This document shows positions 34,465-46,038 of a stretch of 64,000 bases of DNA, one piece after another (positions within the stretch are counted from its first letter, which is position 1; each line of letters opens with the position of its first letter). The DNA is from Chamaecyparis obtusa. Lineage: Eukaryota > Streptophyta > Pinopsida > Cupressales > Cupressaceae. The position numbers and the translations under genes were made by a program. The DNA lies in assembly GCA_027943335.1 (NCBI GenBank), contig BSBK01001874.1, positions 1-64,000 on the forward strand, read 5' to 3'. Below the pieces are notes generated by a model, which was given only the letters and a program-made list of their open reading frames with translations, did no database searches and was not told the DNA's origin.

Positions 34465-35386
34465 TCAGTCTAGAAGACCAACTGAAGCTGAACATGAGTT
34501 CAACTTCTCCCTTGTTACTACCTTTGTAAACATATCTACTGGATTATCATCAGTATGAATCTTTTCTAGCCTTAACTGTCCATCATCCAAAACTAATCGA
34601 ATGAAATGGTACCGCAACTATATGTATTTTGTCTTTGAGTGCAAAGCAGAATTCTTTGCAAGATGAATGGCACTTTGACTATCTGTATGTAGAAAATTAT
34701 CCTTTTGTGGATGTCCCAATTCTTCCATGAAGAATTGAAGCCATATCATCTCCTTGGCTGCCTCTATAGCAGCAACATACTCTGCCTCTGTAGTGGATAA
34801 AGCAACCACCTTTTGTAGTCGAGAAATCCAACTCACTGTTGTCCCACCAACAGTAAATATATAACCTATAGTACTCCGCCTGCTATCTATATCTCCTACC
34901 AAATCTGAGTCAACATAACCTTGTACAGTAGGAGTAGAACCCCCAAAGTGTAAACATTTACTAGATGTGCCTCTCAAATATCTGAGAATCCATTTGACTG
35001 CATTCCAATGCTTGATACCAGGGTTACTCATATAACGGCTAACGACTCCCACTGCATGTGCAATATCTAGCCTAGTACATACCATAGCATACATTAAGCT
35101 CCCTACAGCTGAAGCATAAGGTACCTTAGACATTTTAGTCTCTTCTTCTAGTGTCTTGGGACACATATCCTTAGTCAATTTCAAATGACCAGGCAAAGGT
35201 GTGCTGACAGCTTTGGCATTTTCCATAGAGAAACATTGCAACACCTTCTCAACATAATCAGCCTGAGATAGAGACAATTTCCTATTTTTCCTATCTCTAC
35301 AAATTTTCATACCAAGGATTTGTTTTGCTGCCCCCAAATCCTTCATAGCAAAAGATTTTGCTAACTGTTGTTTCAACCCCTTAATG
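34465..35386 (-). pseudogene. C-terminal RT and RNase H of element H
   Basis: This is the part of the H polyprotein beyond insertion I. It contains the RT end (KQILGMKICRDRKNRKLSL), the copia SAVGSLMYAMVCTRLDIAHA block, and RNase H with YVDSDLVGDIDSRRST, STTEAEYVAA and HTDSQSAIHLAKN. A TAG at 34618-34620 replaces a probable Gln in the KxxxLRYHF segment. The frame continues to a TGA at 34465-34467, the likely native end. The frame across the TAATG junction is preserved when I is removed. Confidence 0.9.
35382..35386. repeat. Target-site duplication TAATG, left copy (element I)
   Basis: TAATG directly precedes the LTR and is repeated exactly at 42392-42396. Confidence 0.93.
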
Positions 35387-36565
35387 TGTTGGAAACAATT
35401 GTCTGAAGGAAATTGCTACTCAATTATGTATTGTCTTTGATGTCACACTATGTCATAGTCCACAGCAATCAATTCCTACCGAGCTCAGTCGGTCTTCCAG
35501 ATAGGAATATTAGTGCGTACCAAGTCCACTCGGTTATCGAAGAAAAGTTAGTGTTTACCGAGTTCACTCGGTCATCGAAGAAAAGTTAGTGTTTACCAAG
35601 TTCACTCGGTCATCGAAGAAAAGATAGTGTTTACCGAGTTCACTCAGTCATCGAAGAAAAGTTAGTGTTTACCGAGTTTAGTCAGTCATCAAAGAAAAGT
35701 TAGTGTTTACTGAGTTCAGTCGGTTATCAAAGGTAAAGGATTGTCGGTGTTTACCGAGTTCCCTCGGTCACCGAAAGATTATAGAAAGTTATGGTCACCG
35801 AGCACTGTCGGCCCTTGAAGGACTTTTGCAAATAGAGTTTGCTTAATTCAGCCGACTGTTATACTAAATAATGTCGATTTGACAAATCCCAAATCATATA
35901 AATAAAAGGTCAAATGTGAAAAATAAATATAGAGATAGCAAAAAATTTATAGAAGAAAAGAAGAAAAGGTATATGCGAATTTGTGAAGGATGTTCAGATA
36001 TCCTTGAGGAGCAGCAGAGATTTATTCGATCAGAAAGGATCAGAATTATGCAGAACAGAGATCTGTAATCAGCAAGACAATTGCATTATTATACAGGTCA
36101 TTTTTTCATTGTTACCTTCTTATCATTGTAACAGTGAATTCTAAATCTCTTAACCGAGTTGGTTTAACAACCATATTGTAAATCCTCTAACAAGGTCACA
36201 CCTAACAGTGTGTTTTGTAACCTTTTACCGGGTTGGCTTCTAACCGGGCATCACTTTAGAAAAGTGAAAATCAGTATCTAGATACATTGGTGGTTTTTCC
36301 CATATTGGGTTTCCACGTTAAATCTTGTGTCTCTTGTGTTCTTAATTTCTTTCTCAATCATAGACATGTGCTGATGAATATCTAAATATAATATTGCTAA
36401 TACTTTCTGCATCTTCTAAGTTACTACAATCTATTTACCAAGTGCTAAAATAGATAACATTGTTAAGATATCCTAAGGGATCTCGAAAGAATTAATAGTG
36501 AAGTGTTTTTATGGTTGACTGATTCACCCCCCCCCCCTCTCAGTCACTTCATCCATATTCCATCA
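35387..36565 (+). repeat. 5' LTR of element I with tandem palindromic units
   Basis: It runs from TGTTGGAAAC to ATTCCATCA. Between 35519 and about 35790 are seven units, most 38 bp long, each holding the imperfect palindrome ACCGAG-N4-CTCGGT. The end has a C-tract followed by CTCTCAGTCAC. The element promoter should lie here; CATATAAATAAAAG (about 35890) is a possible TATA region downstream of the array. Confidence 0.95.
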
Positions 36566-36580
36566 ATTGGTATCAGAGCT
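36566..36580 (+). promoter_or_regulatory. Primer-binding site of element I
   Basis: ATTGGTATCAGAGCT follows the LTR directly and matches the initiator-Met tRNA complement perfectly over TGGTATCAGAGC. Confidence 0.92.
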
Positions 36581-36627
36581 TTTGGTGCTTGCAGGAAGGG
36601 TTTCAAGGACCTAAGCTAAAGATCAGG

Positions 36628-39600
36628 ATGTCTTATAAGAGGGAAATTCCAAAGCTTAACAGAGATAACTTTTCAGCATGGCAAGGTCTCATGTGACTTC
36701 ATCTAGCTTCCATTGGTGATTCAGGATGCAAATACATTGATGAAGAATACACAATTCCTAATGGCGCATTAACTGTTGAAGACATTGCAGATAAAAAGAC
36801 TCACAACACCATGATGATAGACATTGCATCTGCTCTCAGCTATGAAGAATTTGATGATATTAAAGACTGCACCACTGCATATGAAATGTGGGTGGCGCTG
36901 AAGAAAATATATGGTGGTGATGCAAATGTGAAAAGAGCCAAAGCAAAAAGCCTAAGAGGACAGTTTGACAAGATGAATATGAAGGAAGATGAAAACATTG
37001 CAAAATATGTTGAAAGAATCAAAGCAAGTGTAAGTGCAATTAGAGCTTCTGGAGGAACAATCTCAGATGAGACTGTTATAAGTAAGGTACTCAGAACACT
37101 ACTCCCTATCTATGCAATAAGAGTATCAGCTATTCAAGAAAGAAGATGTGAAACAAACCACAATATAACTTTGGATGCTTTAGTTGGAAGATTGACAGCT
37201 TTTGAATTAGACAACTATGATAACTATGTTCCTAGTTCCAAAAATATTGAATCAGCATTTGAGGCCAAGGTTTCATTAAAGAAGAACAAGAAAATTAAAG
37301 AAGTTCAGTCAGAAAGTGAAGAAGAATCAGAAGAAAGTTCTGATAGTGATCTTGAAATCGTAGAAGCATTACTTGCAAAGAAGTACTCTAGAGGGAAAGG
37401 TAAATATAAAGGTAAAACTCCTTTAATCTATTTTTCATGTGAAGAAATTGGACATATTGTAGCTAGGTGCCCAAACAAGCAAGTCAAAGAAGAAAAGAGA
37501 AGTCACAAGTACTATGGCAAAAATAATTTCAAATCATACAAGGATAAAGGTAAGAAATCATGTTTTATGGCTAAAGATTCTGATGATAGTGAAGAAGAAA
37601 TTGTCTTTATTGCTATAAAAGATGAATCTGATGATGATGAAGATAAGATGGCACTTATTTCTCATATAAGCAAAGATGATATATGGATAATAGACAGCGG
37701 ATGTTCACACCACATGACTGGTGACAAGACAAAATTTGAATATCTAGAAGACTATGACAATGGTAATGTAAGATTTGGAAACAATGAACCTTGTTGTATA
37801 AAAGGAAAAGGAAGAATCTCATTAACCAAAGAACTCATATGTGATAATGCTTACTGGGTTGAAGGACTAAAACATAATCTTCTAAGTGTAGCATAGCTAA
37901 TCAACACTGGTTTCAAGGTTGAATTCATGAATGGTCAAGCAAGACTGCTGGATGGAAAAGGAAAACTCATTGGATCAGGCAAGCAAACAAAAGGTAACTT
38001 ATTTTATCTTGATCTCAATGAATATTCATGCTTTATTGCTCAAATAGAAGAAAGTTGGCTATGGCACAAAAGGTTATGTCATGTGAATTTTGATAACATG
38101 ATAAAAATAAGCAAATTCAAGAAGGTTAGAGGCATTCCTACTTTGAAGAAACCTGACACTGGTCTATGTAAGAATTGTCAGATTGGCAAAATGAGTAAAA
38201 CTAGTTTCAAGAGTAAGAACTATCAGTCTAAAGAAATTTTGGAAATTGTGCATACTGATTTATGTGGACCTACTGGAATACAAAGCTATACTGGAGATAA
38301 ATTCTTTATTCTTTTCGTTGATGATTATTCTAGAATGATGACTGTTATGTATTTAAGAGAAAAATCAGAAGCATTTGAAAAGTTCAAATGGTACTTAGCA
38401 AGAGTAGAAAAAGAAACAGGGAAAAGATTGAAATGCTTAAGATCAGACAGAGGTGGTGAATTCATCTCCCATGATTTTAACAACTTCTGCATTGAAAGAG
38501 GAATCAAAAGACAGGTATCAGCCCCTAGAACTCCTGAGCAGAATGGAATAGAAGAAAGAAGAAACAAATCTATTATGGATTGTGCAAGGACTCTAATGAT
38601 AGAAAAGAACATTGCTATAAAGTACTGGAAGGAAGCTATCAGCACTGCAGTTCATACCTTGAACCGAGTACAACTGAAGAAAGACACATTCAAAACTCCT
38701 TATGAATTATGGTATGGCTATAAACCTAATGTAAGTTACATGAAAATATTTGGTAGCAAGTGTTATATCTTAAAAGAATCCAGAAGAAATAAATTTGATG
38801 TGAAAAGTGATGAAGGAATATTCCTAGGATATTCTAGCAAAAGCAAGGCATACAAATGTCTGAACTCATCTACTCACAAAGTCATAGAAAGTATACATGT
38901 AAAATTTGATGAGTTTGCAGAAAAGACTGAGGAAGAAAGAAAAAGGGAACCTGAGAACTACAGAAGATTCATTTACATTGAACCTGAAACATTGGCAGAC
39001 ACAACTATCAGTAAGGAAACCACATCTACCGAGCCGAGCACAGTTACCGAGTCACAGGAAGAAGTTTAAACCGAGTCATAGGAAGAAGTTCAAACTGAGT
39101 CACAGGAAGAAATTCAGACCGAGTCTCAGCCTGAAGTTACCGAGCAAATATCTACCGAGCCCGAGAAACCTGAAGAAGAGATCCTAGAAGACAACAGCAT
39201 GAATCATTCAAAAGGCAAGGAACCTATACTAGCCAAATATGTCAGAAGACATCATACACCAGACCAAATCATTGGAAACAAATCAGATGGTACTATGACA
39301 AGAAGCAAGCTAAAAGGTACATGTCTGCTTACTGATTTTGAACCTAGAAATATCAAAGATGCATTGGAGAATGAAAGTTGGATTGAAGAAATGAATGAAG
39401 AATTAGAACAAATACAAAAGAACAAAACTTGGACTCTTGTACCTAGACCTAAAGATAAGAATGTAATTGGAACAAAATGGGTATTCAGAAATAAGCTGAA
39501 TGAAGATGGTCAAGTATCTAGAAACAAAGCTAGACTGGTATGTAAAGGTTACTCTCAAGAAGAAGGTATAGATTATGGAGAAACTTTTGCTCCTATTGCA

Positions 39601-40878
39601 AGATTAGAAGGTGTAAGAACTCTACTTGCTTATGTAGCACACAAAGGATTTAAGGTATATCAGATGGATATAAAATCTGCATTTCTCAATGGAATTCTTG
39701 ATGAAGAAGTCTACATTGAACAACCTGAAGGTTTTGTTGATCCAGATAAAAGGGACATGGTCTGCAGGTTACACAAAGCATTGTATGGTTTAAAACAAGC
39801 TCCTAGAGCATGGTATGAAAGACTCCATAACTATTTGATTCAGATTAATTTCAAAAGAGCTAATGATAACAGCAATCTGTATATTAAAGAAGGACCGGAT
39901 GACAAAATTGTATTGGCAGAAATATTTGTGGATGATACTATATTTATAGGGAATGAGGATCAGTGCAAAGAATTTTCAGAGAAAATGAACAGAGAATTTG
40001 AAATGTCTATGTTTGGTTTAATAAAATTCTTTGTTGGTCTTCAAATTCAGCAAAGCAAGAATGGTATATACATTACTCAATCAAAATACATTAAGGAGAT
40101 ACTTAAGAAGTTTGGTATGGAAGATTCAAAACCAGTTGGTACACCCATGTGTACTGGACTGAAACTTACCAAAAATGATGATTCAAAAGAAGTTGATCAG
40201 ACCCTATACCGATCTATGATTGGAAAATTGCAGTATGTAGTACATACAAGACCTGATATTGCTTTAGCAGTCGGTATAGTAGCTAGATTCGTAGCAAAAC
40301 CTAAGGAAAATCACATGATGGCAATCAAAAGAATCTTAAGATACTTAAAAGGAACTGAAGAATATGGTTTGTGGTATAAATTTGGAGGCAATCTAGACTT
40401 GAAAGTGTTTACTGATGCTGATTGGGTAGGAAACATTGATGACAGAAAAAGTACAAGTGGTGGAGCATTTTTTCTTAGAAAAAGACTGGTATCCTGGACT
40501 AGTAAAAAGCAGAATTGTACATCTCAATCCACAGCTGAAGCAGAATATGTTGCTGCTGCAGTAAACTGTTCAAATATTGTTTGGTTTAAACAGCTATTAG
40601 AAGGTATGAAGGTTGAAATCAAAGAACCAGTTGTTATATTTTGTGACAATACCAGTGCAATAAACATCTCTAAGAATCCAGTGATGCATTCCAAAACCAA
40701 GCACATTGCTATTAAATATCACTTTGTCAAAGAATTGGTGCAGGATAAGGAAATCAGATTAGAATATATTCATACAAAAGAACAGATTGCAGACATTTTC
40801 ACCAAACCATTACCTAAGGATGCATTTATGTATCTAAGAGGTAAGTTAGGGGTCATTCCCCTATCCGAGGCTCACTAA
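36628..40878 (+). pseudogene. SIRE-like copia gag-pol polyprotein, one frame with four stops
   Basis: From ATG 36628 to TAA 40876-40878 (1416 residues) there is no frameshift. Gag spans about residues 1-320, with knuckle YFSCEEIGHIVARC at about 268-281 (first Cys changed to Tyr). Protease has DSGCSHHM near 355. Integrase has the HHCC finger near 478-515 and catalytic D, D, E near 543 (HTDLCGP), 607 (CLRSDRGGEF) and 640. RT has [11 protein letters not shown] and FVDD near 1101. RNase H has [15 protein letters not shown] and [11 protein letters not shown] near 1300 and ends [18 protein letters not shown]. Stops are TGA 36694 (likely from CGA), TAG 37894 (CAG), TAA 39067 (CAA) and TAG 39079 (CAG). 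All catalytic residues seem intact. Confidence 0.95.
39016..39180 (+). repeat. Short Thr-Glu-Ser-Gln repeat in the integrase-RT linker of element I
   Basis: Three to four copies of a 30-bp unit encode TESQEEVQ-type peptides in the acidic linker between integrase and RT. The unit begins ACCGAG, the same hexamer that forms the palindrome arms in the LTR. Two of the four stops of the polyprotein fall here at CAA and CAG positions of the repeat. Confidence 0.75.
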
Positions 40879-41212
40879 ATACAGTTTTAGTGATGCATCA
40901 ACCAGAACATGATTGAAAATCAACTTGTTGATGCAGCATATTAAAGGAATCATTGCATATGAATCAATACTTGAGGTACATTAATTTTCACCAGTAATAT
41001 GTGAATTGTCTTTGGCATGTGTTGTCAAAGAGGGAGTGTTTGCTGTGTCTTTGCTATTATTTTTTCAAGAAATTTTCAATAGTCAGAAGGAAGAATTTTT
41101 AGGATACAGGAAGTTTGCTGACAGAGGGAGATTTGAGTCTAAATCGAGCTAACTCTTTCAAATTTCTTATGATATGACATATTGTGTTGCCATCAATGCC
41201 AAAGAGGGAGAT
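40879..41212 (+). promoter_or_regulatory. 3' untranslated region and polypurine tract of element I
   Basis: A short untranslated region follows the pol stop. AAAGAGGGAGAT (41201-41212) directly abuts the 3' LTR and is the expected plus-strand primer. Confidence 0.85.
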
Positions 41213-42391
41213 TGTTGGAAACAATTGTCTGAAGGAAATTGCTACTCAATTATGTATTGTCTTTGATGTCACACTATGTCATAGTCCGCAGCAATCAGTT
41301 CCTACCGAGCTCAGTCGGTCTGCCAGATAGGAATATTAGTGCGTACCGAGTCCACTCGGTTATCGAAGAAAAGTTAGTGTTTACCGAGTTCACTCGGTCA
41401 TCGAAGAAAAGTTAGTGTTTACCGAGTTCACTCAGTCATCGAAGAAAAGATAGTGTTTACCGAGTTCACTCGGTCATCGAAGAAAAGTTAGTGTTTACCG
41501 AGTTTAGTCGGTCATCGAAGAAAAGTTAGTGTTTACTGAGTTCAGTCGGTTATCAAAGGTAAAGGATTGTCGGTGTTTACCGAGTTCCCTCGGTCACCGA
41601 AAGATTATAGAAAGTTATGGTCACCGAGCACTGTCAGCCCTTGAAGGACTTTTGCAAATAGAGTTTGCTTAATTCAGCCGACTGTTATACTAAATAATGT
41701 CAATTTGACAAATCCCAAATCATATAAATAAAAGGTCAAATGTGAAAAATAAATATAGAGACAGCAGAAAATTTACAGAAGAAAAGAAGAAAAGGTATAT
41801 GTGAATTTGTGAAGGATGTTCAGATATCCTTGAGGAGCAGCAGAGATTTATTCGATCAGAAAGGATCAGAATTATGTAGAACAGAGATCTGTAATCAGCA
41901 AGACAGTTGCATTATTATACAGGTCATTTTTTCATTGTTACCTTCTTATCATTGTAACAGTGAATTCTAAATCTCTTAACCGAGTTGGTTTAACAACCAT
42001 ATTGTAAATCCTCTAACAAGGTCACACCTAACAGTGTGTTTTGTAACCTTTTACCGGGTTGGCTTCTAACCAGGCATCACTTCAGAAAAGTGAAAATCAG
42101 TATCTAGATACATTGGTGGTTTTTCCCATATTGTGTTTCCACGTTAAATCTTGTGTCTCTTGTGTTCTTAATTTCTTTCTCAATCATATACATGTGCTGA
42201 TGAATATCTAAATATAATATTGCTAATACTTTCTGCATCTTCTAAGTTACTGCAATCTATTTACCGAGTGCTAAAACAGATAACATTGTTAAGATATCCT
42301 AAGGGATCTGGAAAGAATTAATAGTGAAGTGTTTTTATGGTTGACTGATTCACCCCCCCCCCCTCTCAGTCACTTCATCCATATTCCATCA
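41213..42391 (+). repeat. 3' LTR of element I
   Basis: 1179 bp, nearly identical to 35387-36565, with the same seven-unit palindromic array at 41345 to about 41616. It is followed by TAATG (42392-42396), the second target-site copy. Confidence 0.96.
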
Positions 42392-42396
42392 TAATG

Positions 42397-45300
42397 TGAT
42401 TCATGTTAGACCCAGCTACAAGCATATCATCAACATATAAACATAAAATAATGTAGCTGTCATCATCCAACCTCTTAAAATAAACACAATGGTCAGAATG
42501 ACACCGACTATATCCATGCCCATTCATAAAAGTGTCAAATTTAATATACCATTGCCGAGGTGCTTGCTTCAAGCCATATAAACTTTTCTGCAATCTGCAC
42601 ACCAAATTCTCCTTACCCTTGACCTCAAATCCTTGTGGCTGAACCATATATATTTCTTCATCCAAATCACCATGAAGAAAGGTTGTTTTAACATCAAGCT
42701 GCTCTAAATGCAAATCTTCAGTAGCCACAATACTTAAAACAGTACGAATAGAAGTCATTTTAACAACTGGAGAAAATATCTCATCAAAATCAATACCATG
42801 TTTCTGTGCAAATCCTTTTACGACTAATCTGGCTTTAAATCTTTTTGTACCTCCATCCTCTTCTTTTATCCTATAAACCCATTTATTCTGTAAAGCCCTT
42901 TTACCTGTAGGTAACTTACATAAATCCCATGTCTAATTTTTTAGCAAAGAGTCCATTTCATCTATCATTGCAGACTCCCACTAAAGCTTTGTATCCACCT
43001 GCACAGCTTCATTATAACATTCAGGTTCACCAACATCTGTTAACAAAATAGAATACAAAGATGGAGAAAATATTTTTGGAGGTCTACTTAGCCTTGTTGA
43101 CCGTCTAACACTCACTGGGGTGTGTGGTATTTGTTGTTGCTATTGTTGCGGAGCATAAGGAACTACTGGAACATGAACTTGTGGAGTATCATCCAATACT
43201 ACATAGTCATTTTCTTTCTTCTCATGCTACAGCAATAGATCTTTGTACAATACTTTCTCATTGAATATGACATCCCTGCTTCTTACAATTTTATGATTTT
43301 CAAAATCCCAAAGCCTATAACCAAATTCATCAATGCCATACCCAAAAAATACACATTTCTTTGACTTAGCTTCCATCTTGGTTCTATTTTCAGAATCTAT
43401 AAGTGCAAAAGCTTCACAACCAAAGGTTTTGAGAAAAGAATAACTCACCTTCTTACCACTCCATGCTTCCTCTGGAATACCACAGTCCAAAAGAGTACAG
43501 GGGCCTCTATTGATTAAATAAACAGTAGTGTTCACTGCCTCTGCCCACATATTTTTGGGCAGCCTAGCATGCAACCTCATACTCCTTGCACGCTCCATTA
43601 TTGTCCTGTTCATGCGTTCAGCCACTCCATTTTCTTGTGGAGTCCTTGGTATAGTTTTCTGCCTATGAATACCATTAGAGGAACAATATTCTTCAAATTC
43701 TATGCTGCAATACTCACCACCATTATCAGATCTGAGACATTTTAACTTTTTACCAGTCTCATTCTCAACCAAGCATTTCCATTTCTTAAAAGTTTGAAAT
43801 ACATCAGATTTTTATCTAAGGAAATAAATCCATACTTTTCTTGTTGCATCATCTATAAATGTAACATAATACAGAGAGCCACCAAGGGAAGATACCTGAG
43901 CTGGTCCCCATACATCTATATGCACAAGCTCTAATCTCTCATTTTTCTTTTCCTTTCCACTCTTCACAAAACTAACTCTCTTTTGTTTTCCATAAACACA
44001 ACTTTCACAGAAATCCATATTGACACATTTCAGACCAGGTAAAACTTTCTTTGAATGAAGTAATTTCATACCTTTTTCACTCATGTGCCCGAGTCTGTTG
44101 TGCCACAGTGTTGTGTCAGAATCTACAACAACAGTTTGATGTTCTTCCTGCTTAACTGCAGCCACTGTTCCTAACCATTCATTATCTTCTGAAACAATTA
44201 AAGTGGAAGGAACAGTATGACTTGTACAAAGATATAAGGTGCCTACTTTCACACCTTTTTCTACTACTAAGGAACCTTTTGAAACCTTCCAATTTTTATC
44301 ATTAAAAGTAACTGTGCAACCCTCATCACCCAGTTGCCCTACTGAAATTAAATTCCTACTCAGCCTTGGAACATGTCTTACCTCTTGTAGTATCCAATGA
44401 TTCCCATTCTGCAACTTAATCTTAATTTTTCCCTTTCCAACAATCTGACAGGGTTCATTATCTCCCAAATAAACTAGCCCAAAATCCCCTTGGACATAAT
44501 CAACAAAATAACTTCTATAGGGTGTAGCATGAAATGAAGCCCCAGAATCTAAAACCCATGAATCATCAATACTTTCTAAGGACAAGAGCAAAGCATCCTC
44601 CTCGGATTTGTTACTTACCACATTTGCCTCCTTGTTTCCATCATTTTTGTCTCCTTGATCTTTCTTCCAAGACCAACAATCTTTCTTCTTATGACCTGGT
44701 TTTCCATAGTACCAGCAATCATTTGGCCCTTTAGATTCGGACCTCTTTCCCTTTGATTTTCCTCTTGATTTCCCACAATTTCCAAAGTTGTTTCCTCTAT
44801 CTCTTGTTCTACCTCTGCTTTTTGTGTTCAATACACTACCTGATGTGGATGCCCCTGAGCTTTTCCTATGAATTTCCTCACTCAATATAACACCAATAAC
44901 ATCATCATACTTTAGGGTATTAGAACCAGAAATAGAATTACTAACAGCCATTACCAAGCCATTCCAGCTTTCTGGCAAAGAACACAAAATCAAGAGAGCC
45001 CTAACCTCTTCATCAAAAGTAATTTTAACTGAGGTTAATTGACTTGTAACTATATTAAACTCATTCAAATGATCAGTAACTGATCCACCTTCTACCATTT
45101 TCATATTAAATAAATGCTTCATAAGAAATACCTTGTTTGAAGCTAAAGGCTTTTCATACAACTTCGCTAGGGTTTCCATTAGATCTTTAGCTTTCTTTGC
45201 TTTAGTAATATTGAATGCCACCGATTGTGCCAGGCATAGATGAATACTCCCCAGTGCCTTCCTATCCAAAATATCCCAATCCTCCTGAGACATTGATTTC

Positions 45301-45440
45301 TCTTTCTTGGCTACTCCCTCTAATGGTCGCCATAGATCCTTCTGATAGAGATAATCCTCCATTTGCATCTTCCATAACTGGAAGTTCTGCCCATTAAACT
45401 TATCAACCTTCAGCCTACCCTCGTCTGCCATTTCTCCCAC
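42397..45440 (-). pseudogene. Gag, protease, integrase and N-terminal RT of element H
   Basis: The frame starts at ATG 45440 (an inner ATG encodes MADEGRLKVDKFNGQNF). Gag ends with knuckle CWYYGKPGHKKKDC (about 44715), with the second Cys changed to Tyr. Protease has DSGASFHATPY near 44545. The integrase finger is near 44110-43990, the core has HIDVWGPAQ and CLRSDNGGEY, and the TPQENGVAERMNR segment is near 43620. RT starts near 42930, with QLDVKTTFLHGDLDEEIYM and YVDDMLVAGS just before the junction with element I. Stops are TAA 43812 and TAG 43227, 43140, 42981 and 42933, all at probable Gln codons (C-to-T). No frameshift is seen. Confidence 0.93.
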
Positions 45441-45516
45441 TTAACCGAGAGACTCTCCCACTAACTCATGAGACCTGCTTCAGAGAATAGATGAAAGAAT
45501 GAATGAAATAACCTCG

Positions 45517-45527
45517 CTCTGATACCA
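45517..45527 (-). promoter_or_regulatory. Primer-binding site of element H
   Basis: On the minus strand TGGTATCAGAG lies two bases from the LTR end, matching initiator-Met tRNA. Confidence 0.88.
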
Positions 45528-45529
45528 CT

Positions 45530-46038
45530 TGTTAGGATTAACAAGGCAGAAATAACAATTATGTGCAAATATAACTAATATCAAAAAATAATAAACCACG
45601 CAGAATAGAACACAAGACACACAGATTTAACGTGGTTCACCCAATCCTTGGGCTACGTCCACCAATAGCGAGTCCAATATTATTATTATCCAGTGATTAC
45701 AACTTGATTACAATCCATAATCCCTTACAGCCCAATTCAGCTGCAAGTACTAAAATCATACATCATGAAAATCCCTAACCCTAAGCCATATTATACAATA
45801 TTTTCCCGCTTTAGGGTTAGAATGAGTTATAAGTAGTTGGCCCAAGTAACTGAAAAAGTAGTCGGCCTCAAAAAATTTTCCTTGGGGGTTGTGCCCCCGA
45901 ACCCTTGCTCTTGGGGGCTGCCGGCCCCAAACCCCCGCTCGGGGCCCGGCCTGGCCCCAAACCCCGGCGAGGTCGGGAGGAAAAGTGTACAGTACTTTCC
46001 TAGATAGTACTTTCTTGATTAGTCACCACAAGCTAACA
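45530..46038 (-). repeat. 5' LTR of element H
   Basis: 509 bp, matching 33871-34322, with a longer GC-rich block (about 45863-45975) made of repeated 'gccccnaaccc' and 'gctcggggc' motifs. It carries the same CCCTAACCCTAA and TTAGGGTTAG pair. It is followed by TGACA (46039-46043). Confidence 0.92.

Larger units (their letters stand above)
35387..42391 (+). mobile_element. Element I: young, nearly intact SIRE-like Ty1/copia retrotransposon
   Basis: A complete 7005-bp element: LTRs of equal length (1179 bp), exact TAATG duplication, primer-binding site, polypurine tract and a single-frame gag-pol with four stop codons. I count about 25 differences between the LTRs, around 21 of them transitions. 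It is the innermost and probably one of the latest insertions, sitting in element H, itself in the Tat-type element. Gag, protease, integrase, RT and RNase H are all present. Confidence 0.96.
33871..46038 (-). mobile_element. Element H: Tork-like Ty1/copia retrotransposon, split by element I
   Basis: Two LTRs (452 and 509 bp), an exact TGACA duplication, a primer-binding site (45517-45527) and a purine tract beside the 3' LTR. Removing nested element I and one TAATG copy gives about 5.16 kb and a single gag-pol frame of 1321 codons, close to the length of Tnt1-type proteins. Gag and protease resemble the Tnt1/Tork lineage. It lies in the Tat-type element. Confidence 0.93.

Noticed and set aside
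35519..35790. CRISPR-like array of 38-bp units
   Set aside because: There are no unique spacers; it is a head-to-tail tandem repeat inside a plant LTR present in both LTR copies.
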